Assembly: GCA_905197955.1 (NCBI GenBank)
Contig: CAJKAR010000028.1
Coordinates: 3,317-67,316, forward strand
Reading direction: 5' to 3'
Length of the DNA stretch: 64,000 bases
DNA from: an uncultured Lentisphaeria bacterium
Lineage (GTDB): Bacteria > Verrucomicrobiota > Lentisphaeria > Victivallales > UBA1829
Shown: positions 51,926-62,000 of the stretch, in pieces
Layout of the letters: each line of letters starts with the position of its first letter
How positions within the stretch are numbered: the first letter of the stretch is position 1
Made by a program: the position numbers and the translations under genes
The notes under the pieces: generated by a model
The model's input: only the letters and a program-made list of their open reading frames with translations
What the model was told of the DNA's origin: nothing
The model's database searches: none

Positions 51926-51980
51926 TTTTCGTATATATTTCACTACCGGCAGATGTTTTCTGACAAAAAACAAGTATGAT
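51922..51980 (+). promoter_or_regulatory. Promoter with activator-site candidate before the nitrilase-SGNH genes
   Basis: GTGATTTTCGTATATATTTC (51922-51941) repeats the element at 47074, and a -10 box TATGAT (51975-51980) lies ~50 bases on. From the element to the ribosome-binding region the spacing is 66 bases here and 67 at 47074. Confidence 0.5.
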
Positions 51981-52009
51981 ATAAGATTAAGGAAAAAGGG
52001 GTGAACAAG

Positions 52010-53242
52010 ATGGATTGGAAGAATCATAAGATTTTTCTTGCAGAACATTTTCTGCAGCTTCCGGAAGTGAAGTGCGGAGAGGACGGATGTTCAATTCTGC
52101 GCAGCGGTAAACAGGGAGGAATGGCGGCGCATCTTTTCTTTTATACTCTTACGGGGGAGCGGGCGCTCCGTTTTTCCGTTTCTGCAAATGCGAGCATCGA
52201 TACGCCTCCGGAATGTTTCGGCGCGATTGTGAACTGGCTGGATCCAAATGAAAAAATGATGGCACGCGACTATTTGCATCGGAAAGGAAAAGATTCTTTT
52301 GAGAGAGTCCTTCCGGTGCCCTCGGGAGCCGTGGCTTTTTCGCTGGAACTGTTCAGCCGATGGACCTCCGCGGATCTTGTTTTTTCAAATCCGGAAGTGG
52401 AGAGCGCAGAATGGAACTCCCGTCCTGTTCGGCTGGTGACAACCAAGGTGAATCCTCCGCAGGGGAGTTCCATGGAAGGAAATCTGAATCTGATTTCCGA
52501 ATTTCTGGAACGCATCGGCCGAGAAGTGGAGAGACCGGATCTGATCCTTCTGCCGGAAAATCTGAATACTCGAAATGCCATTCTTTCTGCTGCGGAACGG
52601 GTGCAGAGTGCGGATGGCGAGTATTTCCGCCTGCTGAGCGGATTCGCCCGGAAGCTGAAGACATATCTGGTAACGACCTTTGCTGAGATTCAGGATGGAA
52701 ATTGTTACAATACCGCAGTTGTGATCGGCCGCGATGGAACGCTTGCAGGGAAATATCGCAAAGTTCATCTGACGTTAAGTGAAAGTGAGGCGGGGTTCCT
52801 GCCGGGAGATTCTTTCCCGGTCTTTGCGCTGGATTTCGGACGGATCGGAATCGCAACGTGCTGGGACAACTGGTTCCCGGAGAGCGTCCGGATGCTGCGA
52901 TTGAATGGCGCGGAAATCGTTCTGTTTCCGCTTGCCGGAGATGGCGAGCCCCTGCACTGGGAACACGTCTGGCGGACGCGCGCAATGGATAATGGCGTTT
53001 ATCTTGCCGCGTCAATTTCCCAGGGGGAGGCAAAGATTCCGGTTCCCGCTCGTGTGATCCGTCCCGACGGGAGCATCTGTGCCGAGACAACGGCAAATCC
53101 AGGATATGCTGTCGCGGATCTGGATCTGAGTGAACGATTCCTGACCTACTGGCTTTCGGTCGGACCGGCGCTGGGGGAGGGGCCAAGTCTTTATCAGATG
53201 GAGAGACGTGTCGAGTGCTATCACGCTTCTTCAGAGATCTAA
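52010..53242 (+). CDS. Nitrilase-superfamily amidohydrolase with N-terminal extra domain
   Basis: 410 residues. Residues ~1-140 are a beta-rich domain of unknown role. Residues ~145-400 are a C-N hydrolase with the Glu-Lys-Cys triad: Glu in LILLPENLNT, Lys in GKYRKVHLTLSE, Cys in GIATCWDNWFPES. Members hydrolyse amides or carbamoyl groups. ATG 52010 has AAGGGG at proper spacing; GTG 52001 is an alternative. Next to sugar genes it may deacylate an amino-sugar or break a pseudopeptide, but the substrate is unknown. Confidence 0.82.
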   Translation: MDWKNHKIFLAEHFLQLPEVKCGEDGCSILRSGKQGGMAAHLFFYTLTGERALRFSVSANASIDTPPECFGAIVNWLDPNEKMMARDYLHRKGKDSFERVLPVPSGAVAFSLELFSRWTSADLVFSNPEVESAEWNSRPVRLVTTKVNPPQGSSMEGNLNLISEFLERIGREVERPDLILLPENLNTRNAILSAAERVQSADGEYFRLLSGFARKLKTYLVTTFAEIQDGNCYNTAVVIGRDGTLAGKYRKVHLTLSESEAGFLPGDSFPVFALDFGRIGIATCWDNWFPESVRMLRLNGAEIVLFPLAGDGEPLHWEHVWRTRAMDNGVYLAASISQGEAKIPVPARVIRPDGSICAETTANPGYAVADLDLSERFLTYWLSVGPALGEGPSLYQMERRVECYHASSEI

Positions 53243-53261
53243 AATAAGGAGAACAAGTCAA

Positions 53262-54329
53262 ATGAGTGGAGAGGATCCTTATATGAAAGTGCATGCCGCG
53301 GATGAGAACGGCATCGTCTGGAAGAGTGCGGATTTTGAACCATCGGTTCTGGAGGGCTTCCTCCACCGTCCGCCGGGAGGAGCGTTCCGCCGTCTTGAAC
53401 CGGGTGCTCTGCCGCCGGGAGTCGAGGCGCATTGCGTGCAGTCCGCCGGAGGACAGCTCCGTTTCCGGACCGATTCCCGCAGAATCATGGTCCGGGCTTC
53501 CGTCCGGATGCGCGACAACGACGCGGATATCATGAGTTATGGCCGTCTTGGATTCGATCTCTATCTGGGGAAGCCGGAAAACTCGAAGTTCATCGGCGTT
53601 TCCCGTCTGAATTTTGATGCCCTGCGCGGACTTTCCGCAAGCTATTCTGCTCCCGTATTTCAAACGGCTGAGCCGGATTTGGTCATGCGGGAGTTCACTC
53701 TCTATTTTCCTCTGTATGCTCAGGTCGAATCCTTTGAGATCGGTTTTGAGGAAGGTGCGCATTTCGGTGCTCCGACTCCCCGGAATGATGCGCGGCCGCT
53801 GGTGTGTTACGGCACTTCCATTACGCAGGGGTGCTGTGCATCGCGTCCGGGCGTGTGCTATACAAACCGCCTCTCACGCCTTCTGAACCGTCCGGTGCTG
53901 AACATGGGATTCGCCGGATCGGGAAGGGGAGAACCGGAAGTGGCGGAACGTCTTGCTGCGATCGAGTCTCCCGGGCTCTATCTTCTGGATTACGATCCCA
54001 ACACTACGTTGGAGAAACTGGAAGAGACTCTGCCCGCATTCGTCCGGATTCTGCTGGAGCGACATCCGGAAGTGCCGATTTTGACCGTCTCCAAAATTCT
54101 CTATCCGGGCGAAGTGGCGGAACAGAACCGCAGATGGGCCGCGATTCATCGGAAGAATATGGAAACATTCCGGCAGGCAGGGTTCCGCAATGTCTATTTT
54201 CTCGATGGTTCCGCTCTGCTGGGCTCCGATCCTGCCGAATGCATCGCGGACAACTGTCATCCGAATGATCTCGGCTTTTACCGGATGTCGGAAGGACTCT
54301 GCTCCGCGCTCCGACCGCTTCTCGCATAG
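53262..54329 (+). CDS. SGNH/GDSL-family hydrolase, probable carbohydrate esterase
   Basis: 355 residues. A beta-sandwich domain (~1-170) precedes an SGNH hydrolase with catalytic Ser in VCYGTSITQG, the Gly block MGFAGSGRGE, DYDPN in block III and the Asp-x-x-His pair in ADNCHPNDLG. Such proteins remove acetyl or other acyl groups from glycans. ATG 53262 follows AAGGAG. It has no signal peptide and follows the nitrilase gene by 19 bases, so both probably act on imported oligosaccharides. Confidence 0.85.
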   Translation: MSGEDPYMKVHAADENGIVWKSADFEPSVLEGFLHRPPGGAFRRLEPGALPPGVEAHCVQSAGGQLRFRTDSRRIMVRASVRMRDNDADIMSYGRLGFDLYLGKPENSKFIGVSRLNFDALRGLSASYSAPVFQTAEPDLVMREFTLYFPLYAQVESFEIGFEEGAHFGAPTPRNDARPLVCYGTSITQGCCASRPGVCYTNRLSRLLNRPVLNMGFAGSGRGEPEVAERLAAIESPGLYLLDYDPNTTLEKLEETLPAFVRILLERHPEVPILTVSKILYPGEVAEQNRRWAAIHRKNMETFRQAGFRNVYFLDGSALLGSDPAECIADNCHPNDLGFYRMSEGLCSALRPLLA

Positions 54330-54358
54330 GAGGAGTTATTCATAAAAATGGCTGGCGT

Positions 54359-56707
54359 TTACTCCGACTCCCCGTATTCCCGGATCGCTTCCAGAAACGG
54401 ACGCACAACAGTCGTGAGTTTTGCGGGGCCGATGCCTTTGATTCCCAGAGCTTCTTCCGGAGTCGTCGGCCTCCGCTCCGCCAGTTCGGCAAGCGCCTCG
54501 TTCGAGAGAATGAGATAGAGTGGAACATGACGTTTTTCCGCCAGTTGAACCCGAATCCGTTTCAACTGTTCGTAGAGTCCATCCGCAGATGCGGCGGATG
54601 ACCGGGGGGATTCCTGCGGTCCTTTCGGATGCGACGCGGATTTCCTGCGCGGTTTTGATTCCACTTCATCGGGATCTTCGGGCAGGGCGAGACGGACCGG
54701 TTCAATGCCGGCAAGAACATTCGCTCCGAAACAGGTCAGGTCCAGACACGGGTATTCCTGACTGCCGACTCGATCAATGCATCCTGCATCTTCCAGCGCT
54801 TTCATGTAAAGAAGAATCCGGTTCTGCTTCAGACGCCGCAGACGGCCGAACATCGGAGAGCGGTCAAGTCCGCGCTGTGTGATTTCCGGTCGTCTGGCTC
54901 CTGCAAGAATCAGACTCAGTTTGCCGCGGCCGAGACGCCCGGAAAACGCATCAATCGTATGCAGAATGGCGCGGACCGCCTCTTCCTCCCGTTCCGAAAG
55001 TTCTCGCTCGGCAGGTACTTCCCTCCGGGAGATATTGCAGAGATCGCAGTTCTCGCATTTCCAGCCGTCGGCCTTTTCTCCGAAGTAGGAAACCAGGTAG
55101 GCCTGCCGGCAGCCGTGCGTTTTCGTATAGGCAATGACTTCATCCAGCCGTTCCAGTTCGATTTCCCGTTTCCGTTTCAGTTCGTCAAAGTCGATTCCCG
55201 GCTCCTCCTGTTCCGGATGGAGCAGTTCAATGGTTCTGCCGGCAGAGGGCATCACCCAGCTCAGACACTGTCCATCCAGATTCTTCAGAACCCGTTCCAC
55301 CTGTTCCACACTCAGACCCGCAATGGCCGAAAGCTGTTCGCAGGTGCAGGATACCGGATGCATCAGCTCCTTGCCGAAATGACGGATGCAGCGGTAGAGA
55401 AAACGCGAACGTTGTGTCGCCTGAGCCTCATGCTGGCGTGCCAGCATCTCCGGATCCTGCGTGAGCGTGAGCAGTCCGGGCATCCGGCGGTAGCCCCGCT
55501 GGATGCAGCCCCCGGATTCAAGAGCAGTCAGAGCGGCGGCTACCTGAGGTTCGGATTTCGCTGAGTCAAGCATCGGAAGAAGATCTTCGGGATTCAGTTC
55601 CAGTTCCGTTGTTTTGTTGGCAAGAGCGGATTGCAGAAGAGTATCGTAAAGCTCGCGGACCAGTTCCTCGGATGGATTGTTCTTGTCGATCAAGAACTCC
55701 TGAATGTAACGATCCCGGTAGGAAAAGAGAAGGACACAGTCGGCAGGTTCTCCATCCCGTCCAGCGCGTCCGGCCTCCTGATAGTACGCCTCCAGCGATC
55801 CGGTGATGTTGTAATGGATGACCAGACGCACATCCGGCCGGTCAATACCCATTCCAAACGCATTTGTTGCAACGAGAACCGGACAGGGATCGTTCATAAA
55901 GCGGTCCTGCGCCTCGGTTCTCGCCGCATCGCTCATGCCGGCGTGATAGGCGATGAGGCCGAACTCCTCCGCAAGCTGTTCAACCGTTTTGCGGGTGGAG
56001 GCGTAGATGATCGTCGGAACCTTTCTGTCCAGAAGTTTTTCCAACTGGCGGTTCTTCTCCTCATTTCCGGAGCACTGGAGCACGGAAAACGAAAGATTCG
56101 GCCGCTTGAAGCCGGCTACATGCAGATGCATTGAGGGACGCCGAAGCTGTTCCAGAATATCTTTGCGGACCCTGCTGGTCGCCGTCGCCGTAAACGCACA
56201 GACCTGACGGATCGCGTACCGCTCCGAAGCCTCCCCAAGTTTCAGATAAGACGGCCGGAAGTCATGTCCCCACTGACTGATGCAGTGCGCTTCATCCACG
56301 ATCATGATTTCCGGAGGCGTGCGGGATAGAAAGTTCTGAAAGGAATCCGTCTGGAAACGTTCCGGCGCCACATAGAGAATCTTGACGAATCCCGCCTCCG
56401 TATCTTCCAGAATCCGGAACTGCTCCCGCATCGGAACCGTGGTGTTGATGTACGATGCAGGAATCCCTTTTTCCCGGAGCGCATCCACCTGATCCTTCAT
56501 CAGCGAGATCAGAGGGGAGACCACAATGCCGTAGCCGCCGCAGAGAAGAATCGGAAGTTGATAGCAGAGCGATTTTCCTGCTCCGGTCGGCATCACGACA
56601 CAGAGGTCTTTTCCTGCCATGATCTCATTGACGATCTCTTCCTGATTGTCCAGAAAGGTGTCGAATCCGAAATATTGTTTGAGTGCGACGGCAATTCGCT
56701 GATCCAT
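54359..56707 (-). CDS. recQ: ATP-dependent DNA helicase RecQ
   Basis: 782 residues. SF2 helicase motifs: VMPTGAGKSLCYQ (I), IVDEAHCISQWGHDFRP (II and RecQ loop), FTATAT (III) and YYQEAGRAGRDG (VI). A zinc-binding part contains CRQAYLVSYFGEK...CENCDLC, followed by the winged helix and, after a Pro/Ser-rich linker (~675-695), an HRDC domain (YLILSNEALAELAERRPTTPEEALGIKGIG). It unwinds recombination and stalled-fork structures. ATG 56707 follows AGGGAAC. Single-gene unit convergent with the SGNH gene. Confidence 0.95.
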   Translation of the reverse strand: MDQRIAVALKQYFGFDTFLDNQEEIVNEIMAGKDLCVVMPTGAGKSLCYQLPILLCGGYGIVVSPLISLMKDQVDALREKGIPASYINTTVPMREQFRILEDTEAGFVKILYVAPERFQTDSFQNFLSRTPPEIMIVDEAHCISQWGHDFRPSYLKLGEASERYAIRQVCAFTATATSRVRKDILEQLRRPSMHLHVAGFKRPNLSFSVLQCSGNEEKNRQLEKLLDRKVPTIIYASTRKTVEQLAEEFGLIAYHAGMSDAARTEAQDRFMNDPCPVLVATNAFGMGIDRPDVRLVIHYNITGSLEAYYQEAGRAGRDGEPADCVLLFSYRDRYIQEFLIDKNNPSEELVRELYDTLLQSALANKTTELELNPEDLLPMLDSAKSEPQVAAALTALESGGCIQRGYRRMPGLLTLTQDPEMLARQHEAQATQRSRFLYRCIRHFGKELMHPVSCTCEQLSAIAGLSVEQVERVLKNLDGQCLSWVMPSAGRTIELLHPEQEEPGIDFDELKRKREIELERLDEVIAYTKTHGCRQAYLVSYFGEKADGWKCENCDLCNISRREVPAERELSEREEEAVRAILHTIDAFSGRLGRGKLSLILAGARRPEITQRGLDRSPMFGRLRRLKQNRILLYMKALEDAGCIDRVGSQEYPCLDLTCFGANVLAGIEPVRLALPEDPDEVESKPRRKSASHPKGPQESPRSSAASADGLYEQLKRIRVQLAEKRHVPLYLILSNEALAELAERRPTTPEEALGIKGIGPAKLTTVVRPFLEAIREYGESE

Positions 56708-56793
56708 ACTGTTCCCTGTCGAAAATATCCCGTTAATATACTGCGCAAACTGAAATCTTCAACAGGATGCGGAACGTTTTTCCTTTGACACGT

Positions 56794-58029
56794 TCAGCTC
56801 TTTTCCGTTCTGGACTTTTCCGATGGCCGTGTCCCCTCGGAAGGGGTTTTCTTCTCCTCATCCTCCATCTGCTTTTTCAAGATCAGCCCGACGAGCGCCC
56901 GGGAGAAATCAGACCCCGTTCTCTTCTGAAGAAAAAATCCTTCCAGATAGAATTGAACCAGCCGGTGCTGCTTTGCATTGGAGGACAGGGACCACAGTGC
57001 CGCACGCCCGATAAGAGTCCTGACCAGATTTTCCCGGTCTTTTTGAGTCGGGTTCGGGAGCTTCCTGAACTGTTCCGGCGGCATGTTGCTCCGGAGCAGA
57101 TCCAGCGCTCCGACAATTTTTTTCAGCGGTTCTGCCGTCCCCCGGATGAAAAATTCGCTCCAGAGCACATCCAGATGAATCGGCCGCGAAACCTCTTTTA
57201 CCTCGAACAGATTGACCGCGCGCCGGTTCAGCAGAGCTCTGGTTTCCGGACTCGCAGACGAGATGGCCGCTTTGACCGCTTCCGGACCAAGTGAGTTGAT
57301 GATGCCTGCCGCATGAAGCTTCTGATTGCGAGGAAGAGTTTCCGTCAGACGGAAGAATTCATTCTGCAGCTGGGGATTGTCCTGCAAAAGAAAATAGAAT
57401 GGCGCCGTAAGAGGAATCGGATTGCTTTTGCCTTGCCGCTGTTTCTCTTCCAGCAGTTTCAGCATCTCCCGGAAGGCGGAAAGAATCTGCTCCGGATGCG
57501 GAGAAGCGTAATACTGATTGAGCATTCTCTGCCATGGGACCGGTTTATCCGGAAGCGGAAGGCGATCTTCCAGCTGAATGGCAGTCCGGAGCGGAACACA
57601 CTCTCCGGAGTTCCGGTCCTTGAGGAGAAGATCGATCCGATAGAGTCCGGAAGGGTCCTTCTCTTCAAAACTCATGACGGCATGATACGGCGAGAGCTGG
57701 AGATTCCGGCTGTCCTGACAGGTCGCGCGGAAGAGCGTGACATCCTCTTTCGTCTCATGCAGGACTTTTCCATCCGGTCCGGTGATTTTCAACGATCCCG
57801 CCACATCGGCTTTCTGCTCGGCAAGGACGGGATTTCGGAATAGAATCCGGATCTGAAACGGCTGCCCGCGGACAACCTTCGATACCATACTGATCATCGG
57901 CGCCCGGAGCGGAAGAAGCTCCACCCACTGATCCTCAATGTTTTTGGCAAGGGTGGTCAGAACCTGTCCTTCAATGGCGTTCAGCGAGCAGAAGAGAGTC
58001 AGAAAGAGCAATGTCAGAATCTGTTTCAT
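56794..58029 (-). CDS. Secreted protein of unknown function, 411 residues
   Basis: A signal peptide (MKQILTLLFLTLFCSLNAIEG) is followed by a beta-sandwich-like domain (~20-160; VVRGQPFQIRILFRNPVL, SLKITGPDGKVLHET, DPSGLYRIDLLLKD) and a helical region (~170-390) built from short helices, ending in a charged Glu/Lys/Ser tail. No catalytic motif or known family recognised. It is probably in the periplasm or on the surface. It lies between recQ and the third pseudopilin gene, with its own promoter. Confidence 0.6.
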   Translation of the reverse strand: MKQILTLLFLTLFCSLNAIEGQVLTTLAKNIEDQWVELLPLRAPMISMVSKVVRGQPFQIRILFRNPVLAEQKADVAGSLKITGPDGKVLHETKEDVTLFRATCQDSRNLQLSPYHAVMSFEEKDPSGLYRIDLLLKDRNSGECVPLRTAIQLEDRLPLPDKPVPWQRMLNQYYASPHPEQILSAFREMLKLLEEKQRQGKSNPIPLTAPFYFLLQDNPQLQNEFFRLTETLPRNQKLHAAGIINSLGPEAVKAAISSASPETRALLNRRAVNLFEVKEVSRPIHLDVLWSEFFIRGTAEPLKKIVGALDLLRSNMPPEQFRKLPNPTQKDRENLVRTLIGRAALWSLSSNAKQHRLVQFYLEGFFLQKRTGSDFSRALVGLILKKQMEDEEKKTPSEGTRPSEKSRTEKS

Positions 58030-58065
58030 GGATACTCCGCATCGAATATGTAAAGATTGGGGGAT

Positions 58066-58094
58066 AGTTTACATGCTGTTTTGCGGATTTGCAA
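58066..58094 (-). promoter_or_regulatory. Promoter of the 411-residue secreted protein
   Basis: Minus-strand TTGCAA (58089-58094) and TAAACT (58066-58071), 17 bases apart, ~40 bases before the ATG at 58029. Confidence 0.45.
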
Positions 58095-58110
58095 CAATTC
58101 TCTGGAAAAA

Positions 58111-58189
58111 GATGGAAAAAAGACAAAACCGAACCGCAGAAAGGAGCTTTTTCAGATGTTCTCCGGAAGGAGGAGTGCGGTTCGGTTTT
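58111..58189 (-). terminator. Terminator after the third pseudopilin gene
   Basis: A perfect 14-bp inverted repeat (58125-58138 and 58176-58189; AAAACCGAACCGCA type) with a 37-base loop containing a second small hairpin. On the minus strand TTTTGTCTTTTTTCC follows. Confidence 0.75.
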
Positions 58190-58218
58190 CGGTATGTATC
58201 GAATGTGGAGAATCCCGA

Positions 58219-58971
58219 TCAGTACGGGGCGCCCCACTGGGCTTTTTGAACGGCGGTACCGCTCCAGTAGCCGGGAGCGATCGCGCTGAATTTGATGCCG
58301 GAGACGTGGCCGTCAACCCAGGCCATGTTGATTCCGCCTCTGCTGAGATGTCTGCCGAGGGGCGCCAGGGGAGAGATGAAGATTCTCCAGGAGGTGGCGC
58401 CGTCGCGTCCCATGGCTCCGACCTGATGGGAGTTTGTGTCCATATCCATCAGCAGATAGACATTGGAAGGTTGTTTGATTTTGTCGATTAAGGAGCCCTG
58501 GCAGTCGGGGACTTCGTTGGACCAGCCGGAGATGCAGGCATTGATTCCATAGTGGCGGTTCGAGCCTTTGATTGGTTCATTGGAGGCTGGACAGGAGAAG
58601 GTGCCGTACGGCATTTTGTTCGGAGAGATTTTTTCGTTGACATACCAGTAGTCGAGAGTCTCTGTTTTTCTGGGGCGCAGGTAGGCGTTGACCAGAAGGG
58701 ACTGCCATTGCGTCCAGGAATTCCCGGTTCCGGGATGACAGGGGACGATTCGTCCGTCGTACACATCCATGGCATACTGAAAGACATACATGCTGTTCTG
58801 TTTCAGATTCGAGGTGCATTTGATGTCCAGTCCTTTTGCTCTTGCCGAGTTCAGTGCGGGGAGAAGAAGCGCCGCCAGGATGGCGATGATCGCTATTACG
58901 ATGAGGAGTTCTATGAGTGTGAACATCCTTTTTTTTCCTCTGATCCTTTCCTGTGCATTCAGCCTTTTCAT
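58219..58971 (-). CDS. Pseudopilin-like protein, third copy
   Basis: 250 residues. The leader is longer and basic (MKRLNAQERIRGKKRM), followed by FTLIELLIVIAIIAIL and AALLLPALNSARAKG. The globular domain includes YGTFSCPASNEPI and ends near INMAWVDGHVSG, the DG-H motif. It should be cut by a prepilin peptidase before Phe17. The ATG follows AAAGGATACC. It is encoded downstream of the GH2-like gene (51 bases), so the pairing of a pseudopilin with a giant secreted glycosidase recurs. Confidence 0.86.
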   Translation of the reverse strand: MKRLNAQERIRGKKRMFTLIELLIVIAIIAILAALLLPALNSARAKGLDIKCTSNLKQNSMYVFQYAMDVYDGRIVPCHPGTGNSWTQWQSLLVNAYLRPRKTETLDYWYVNEKISPNKMPYGTFSCPASNEPIKGSNRHYGINACISGWSNEVPDCQGSLIDKIKQPSNVYLLMDMDTNSHQVGAMGRDGATSWRIFISPLAPLGRHLSRGGINMAWVDGHVSGIKFSAIAPGYWSGTAVQKAQWGAPY

Positions 58972-59022
58972 GGAGGTATCCTTTCTGTGTTATGTATGTT
59001 TTTCTGTATGTTCGTTGATTCA

Positions 59023-62000
59023 TCACCAGTGGAAGTAGCGATAGGGATCGTCATTGGCGATCGGTGTGTCCGTATACAGGGAAAACGGTTTAGTCGGCCG
59101 GAGACCCGGGGTATCGAGAATGCCGCCGTCTTTCCAGACATCGTTGCAGAGCACAACGAGGGTATTGACTCCCGATTTCAGTGTATGCGGAGGAAGAAGA
59201 TGCTTCCGTTTGACGGCCCAGTAATTTTTCGGATTGGTCCGTGTGGAGACTTCTCCGAGGAGTTTTCCATTCAACCAGATCCAGGATTCGTCATCGATTG
59301 CGCCGAGGAAGAGTTCCGTCTCCTGTTCCGCCAGTGCCGCCGGGACGCGGAACGAATAGCGGTACCAGAACCAGCCGTTGTATTTTTCCAGTTCTTTGAA
59401 TTGGGACTCGAACGTGCCGGGGACCCGGATCGAGCGCCAGTTTTCTGCACGGAAGGCGGGGGCCGGATAGTTCCGGGTACGTCCCTCTTTCGCGGGATCC
59501 TCCTTGCCTTGCCAGAGTCCGGAAAGGTTGAGACGCATGTTGCCGGTCTCCGGACGGAACATTGCCGTAAATCCGCTTTCCGAGGGAGCTTTCAGATTCA
59601 TCAGAAGACGATTCATCGCGAAATCCGCGCGTCTGCGGGAGGAGCGCAAAGTATATTCGTTTCTGTCGATTTTCCACGGCGGCAGCTGCATCATCAGGAT
59701 GCCGCCTCTGCCGACTTTCCGGAATGCGAGTGTTCGTCCGCCTTTTGAATCGGCTGGAAACGCATCGAATTCCTGCTGCCAGCGGAAATGAAGATCTGAA
59801 TTCGAGAGCCCTGCGAATTCGGGTGCGTTCAGATCGCAGAAATCGGAAAAATGGCTTCCGGATTCCGTCTTGAGTCCGGGAAGAAGTTTTTGCAGCTCTG
59901 TTCCGCTCATTCCAAAGGTCATGACATGAAGTCCGCGGGAGATGCGTTCCGCAAGATCTGCCGGAACTGTGCCTTCGGGATCCAGAAGAAGGAGATCGTC
60001 GGACTTCAGCTTTGCCGCATCCAGTTTCCGGGATGGGATCCGGAGGGCGGCAAGCTGTCCGGAGAGTGCCGCGGAGCCGGAATGCCAGACGGTTCTTGTT
60101 TTTTCCGGCCTGGCTTCATCGAGATGTTTCAGAAGAGTGGCAAGAAGATTCAGCGCCGCCGGTTCTGTTTCCGTTCGTCCGGAGAGATCCAGCTGGGAGA
60201 AGAGAATCACGGCGTTTTTCTCCCGGAACTCCAGCAGCGGCGCATATTGCAGATCGAATCCTCCCTGATAGAGCGGACGGAAGTTGCCGACAGCAGGTTT
60301 TTCCACTAGGACCGTCGCCACATTTCCACGATTTCCTGCCCGCCAGATGCGCCGGTTCATGAATCCGTTCCAGTCCGTCATCGGATAGGTCGGCAGCGGC
60401 GAAGGCGGCGTGTAGTGCGGAAGGATCGTAGCCTCTCCGCGCCAGTCCCGGAGAAGCGGTGCGGGAAAACCGTTCACGGGAAACACTCTGCGGAGACCGA
60501 TTTCATTGGTCCGGAACCCGATCCGGTTCAGCGTTTCGGAACTCTGTTCCAGGACGAGGAGTTTCAGGCCGTTCTCCAGTCGTTTTTCAAGGGTGAAGGG
60601 GAGGGCGGCCAGCGCATTGCGTCCGAGAATCAGAAGATCGACTCCATTCAGATCGCTTTCGCGGGAAACGGCTTTGGGGTGGAGGCCGAGACGATGGAGC
60701 AGAGGTCGTGCTGTTCCTTCCGGATCAAGAAGTCCGAGTGTGGAACGGAGAGAGATACTTTTTTTCGGAAGGATCGTAAAGGAGAAGGCATCTTTTTCGG
60801 ATGAGCCGTCAGGGTACTGGAATTCCGCGAGGAGTTTCTGGTCTCCGGCAAGGGTGTCGGGGAGGGGGATTTCTATGGGGATTTCCGCCCGATCGCCGAC
60901 GTTCACGGTGACACTGCCTGTTTTTGTTTCCGTGATGCCTGGAACATGCCAGGAGTAACGGATCGTCTGCGGGCGTCTGGTGTCGTTGAGAATCAGGAGG
61001 CTTTTGCGGACCGTTTCCCCCGGGCGGAAGGTGTGGGATTGTTCCGTGAAGTCTCCGATTTTTCCTGTGATGCGGGCGGTCAGCGGCTTCCATACAGCAA
61101 GAAGGGCTTCGCCGGTCGGGGTGATCTTGTAGGGATAGTAAGGATCGTTGGGCCAGAACCAGTCGCAGGAGGAGCCGCCGTCATTGAGGCAGATGATGTC
61201 GTTGACGATGGCGGAGCGCTTGAGATTCCGGAACCGTTCCGGATTCGGCATGGCGGGTTTGGAACGTCCCTGTTTGGTAAATGACGTCTCAAAATCCCAG
61301 AGAATGATTCCGGAGAGCCCTCTTGCGCGGAAATCGAACAGATTGCGGCGGATGAACTGGTTCCGAACAAGGTGGCAATCCTGAAATCCGGTTGCAATAT
61401 GAACCATGAGGGGATTGTTTTTCCGATTGCCTTTTGCCATCTTTTCTTCAAATCGGTAAAACTTCTCTTTTGCCGCATCGGAACGATAGGCTTCTTCTCC
61501 GAGATAGGGGGCATTGAATTCGTTGAACCAGAGACAATGCACCTCGCGATAGGTCCCCGACCAGAGAAACTGGGGGCCGCGTTCGCTGGTGTAGCTGCCC
61601 TTGTGCGGCGGACCGTATTCGACAAAGAAGAGGGGCATGTCGCCTTTTTTCTCCCAGAGTTCCAGCCAGTCGCTCCGCTCCTGGATCGGTGCCCAGTTCA
61701 AGTAGCAGTTGATGGAGAAGATCTTCCCGAGATTTCCGCCGCTGTGATGATACACCGGACGGGTCGGATCAATTCCATGCAGAATCTGTTCCGCAAGAAG
61801 AGCCTGATCGCGCCGATTCCTGCTGAACGGAGTGAGACCGGTTTTTCCTGATTCGGAGGTGCCGATTCGTTCCGGATTCTGCTGATCGGCATAGCCCATG
61901 GCGTTATGGTTTGCTGCAAACATGATGATGCCCGGAATGTTCTGATAACGACGAATCTGATGTTCCGCAATCCGTCTGTATTCCGCGGCGTTCCTGGGAT

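Noticed and set aside
52353..53762. 469-codon minus-strand frame under the nitrilase and SGNH genes
   Set aside because: It is antisense to two genes with full catalytic motifs and has Arg/Ser/Pro-rich random-like composition.
58552..59748. 398-codon plus-strand frame across the pseudopilin and GH2-like genes
   Set aside because: It crosses two well-supported minus-strand genes and has no recognisable protein pattern.
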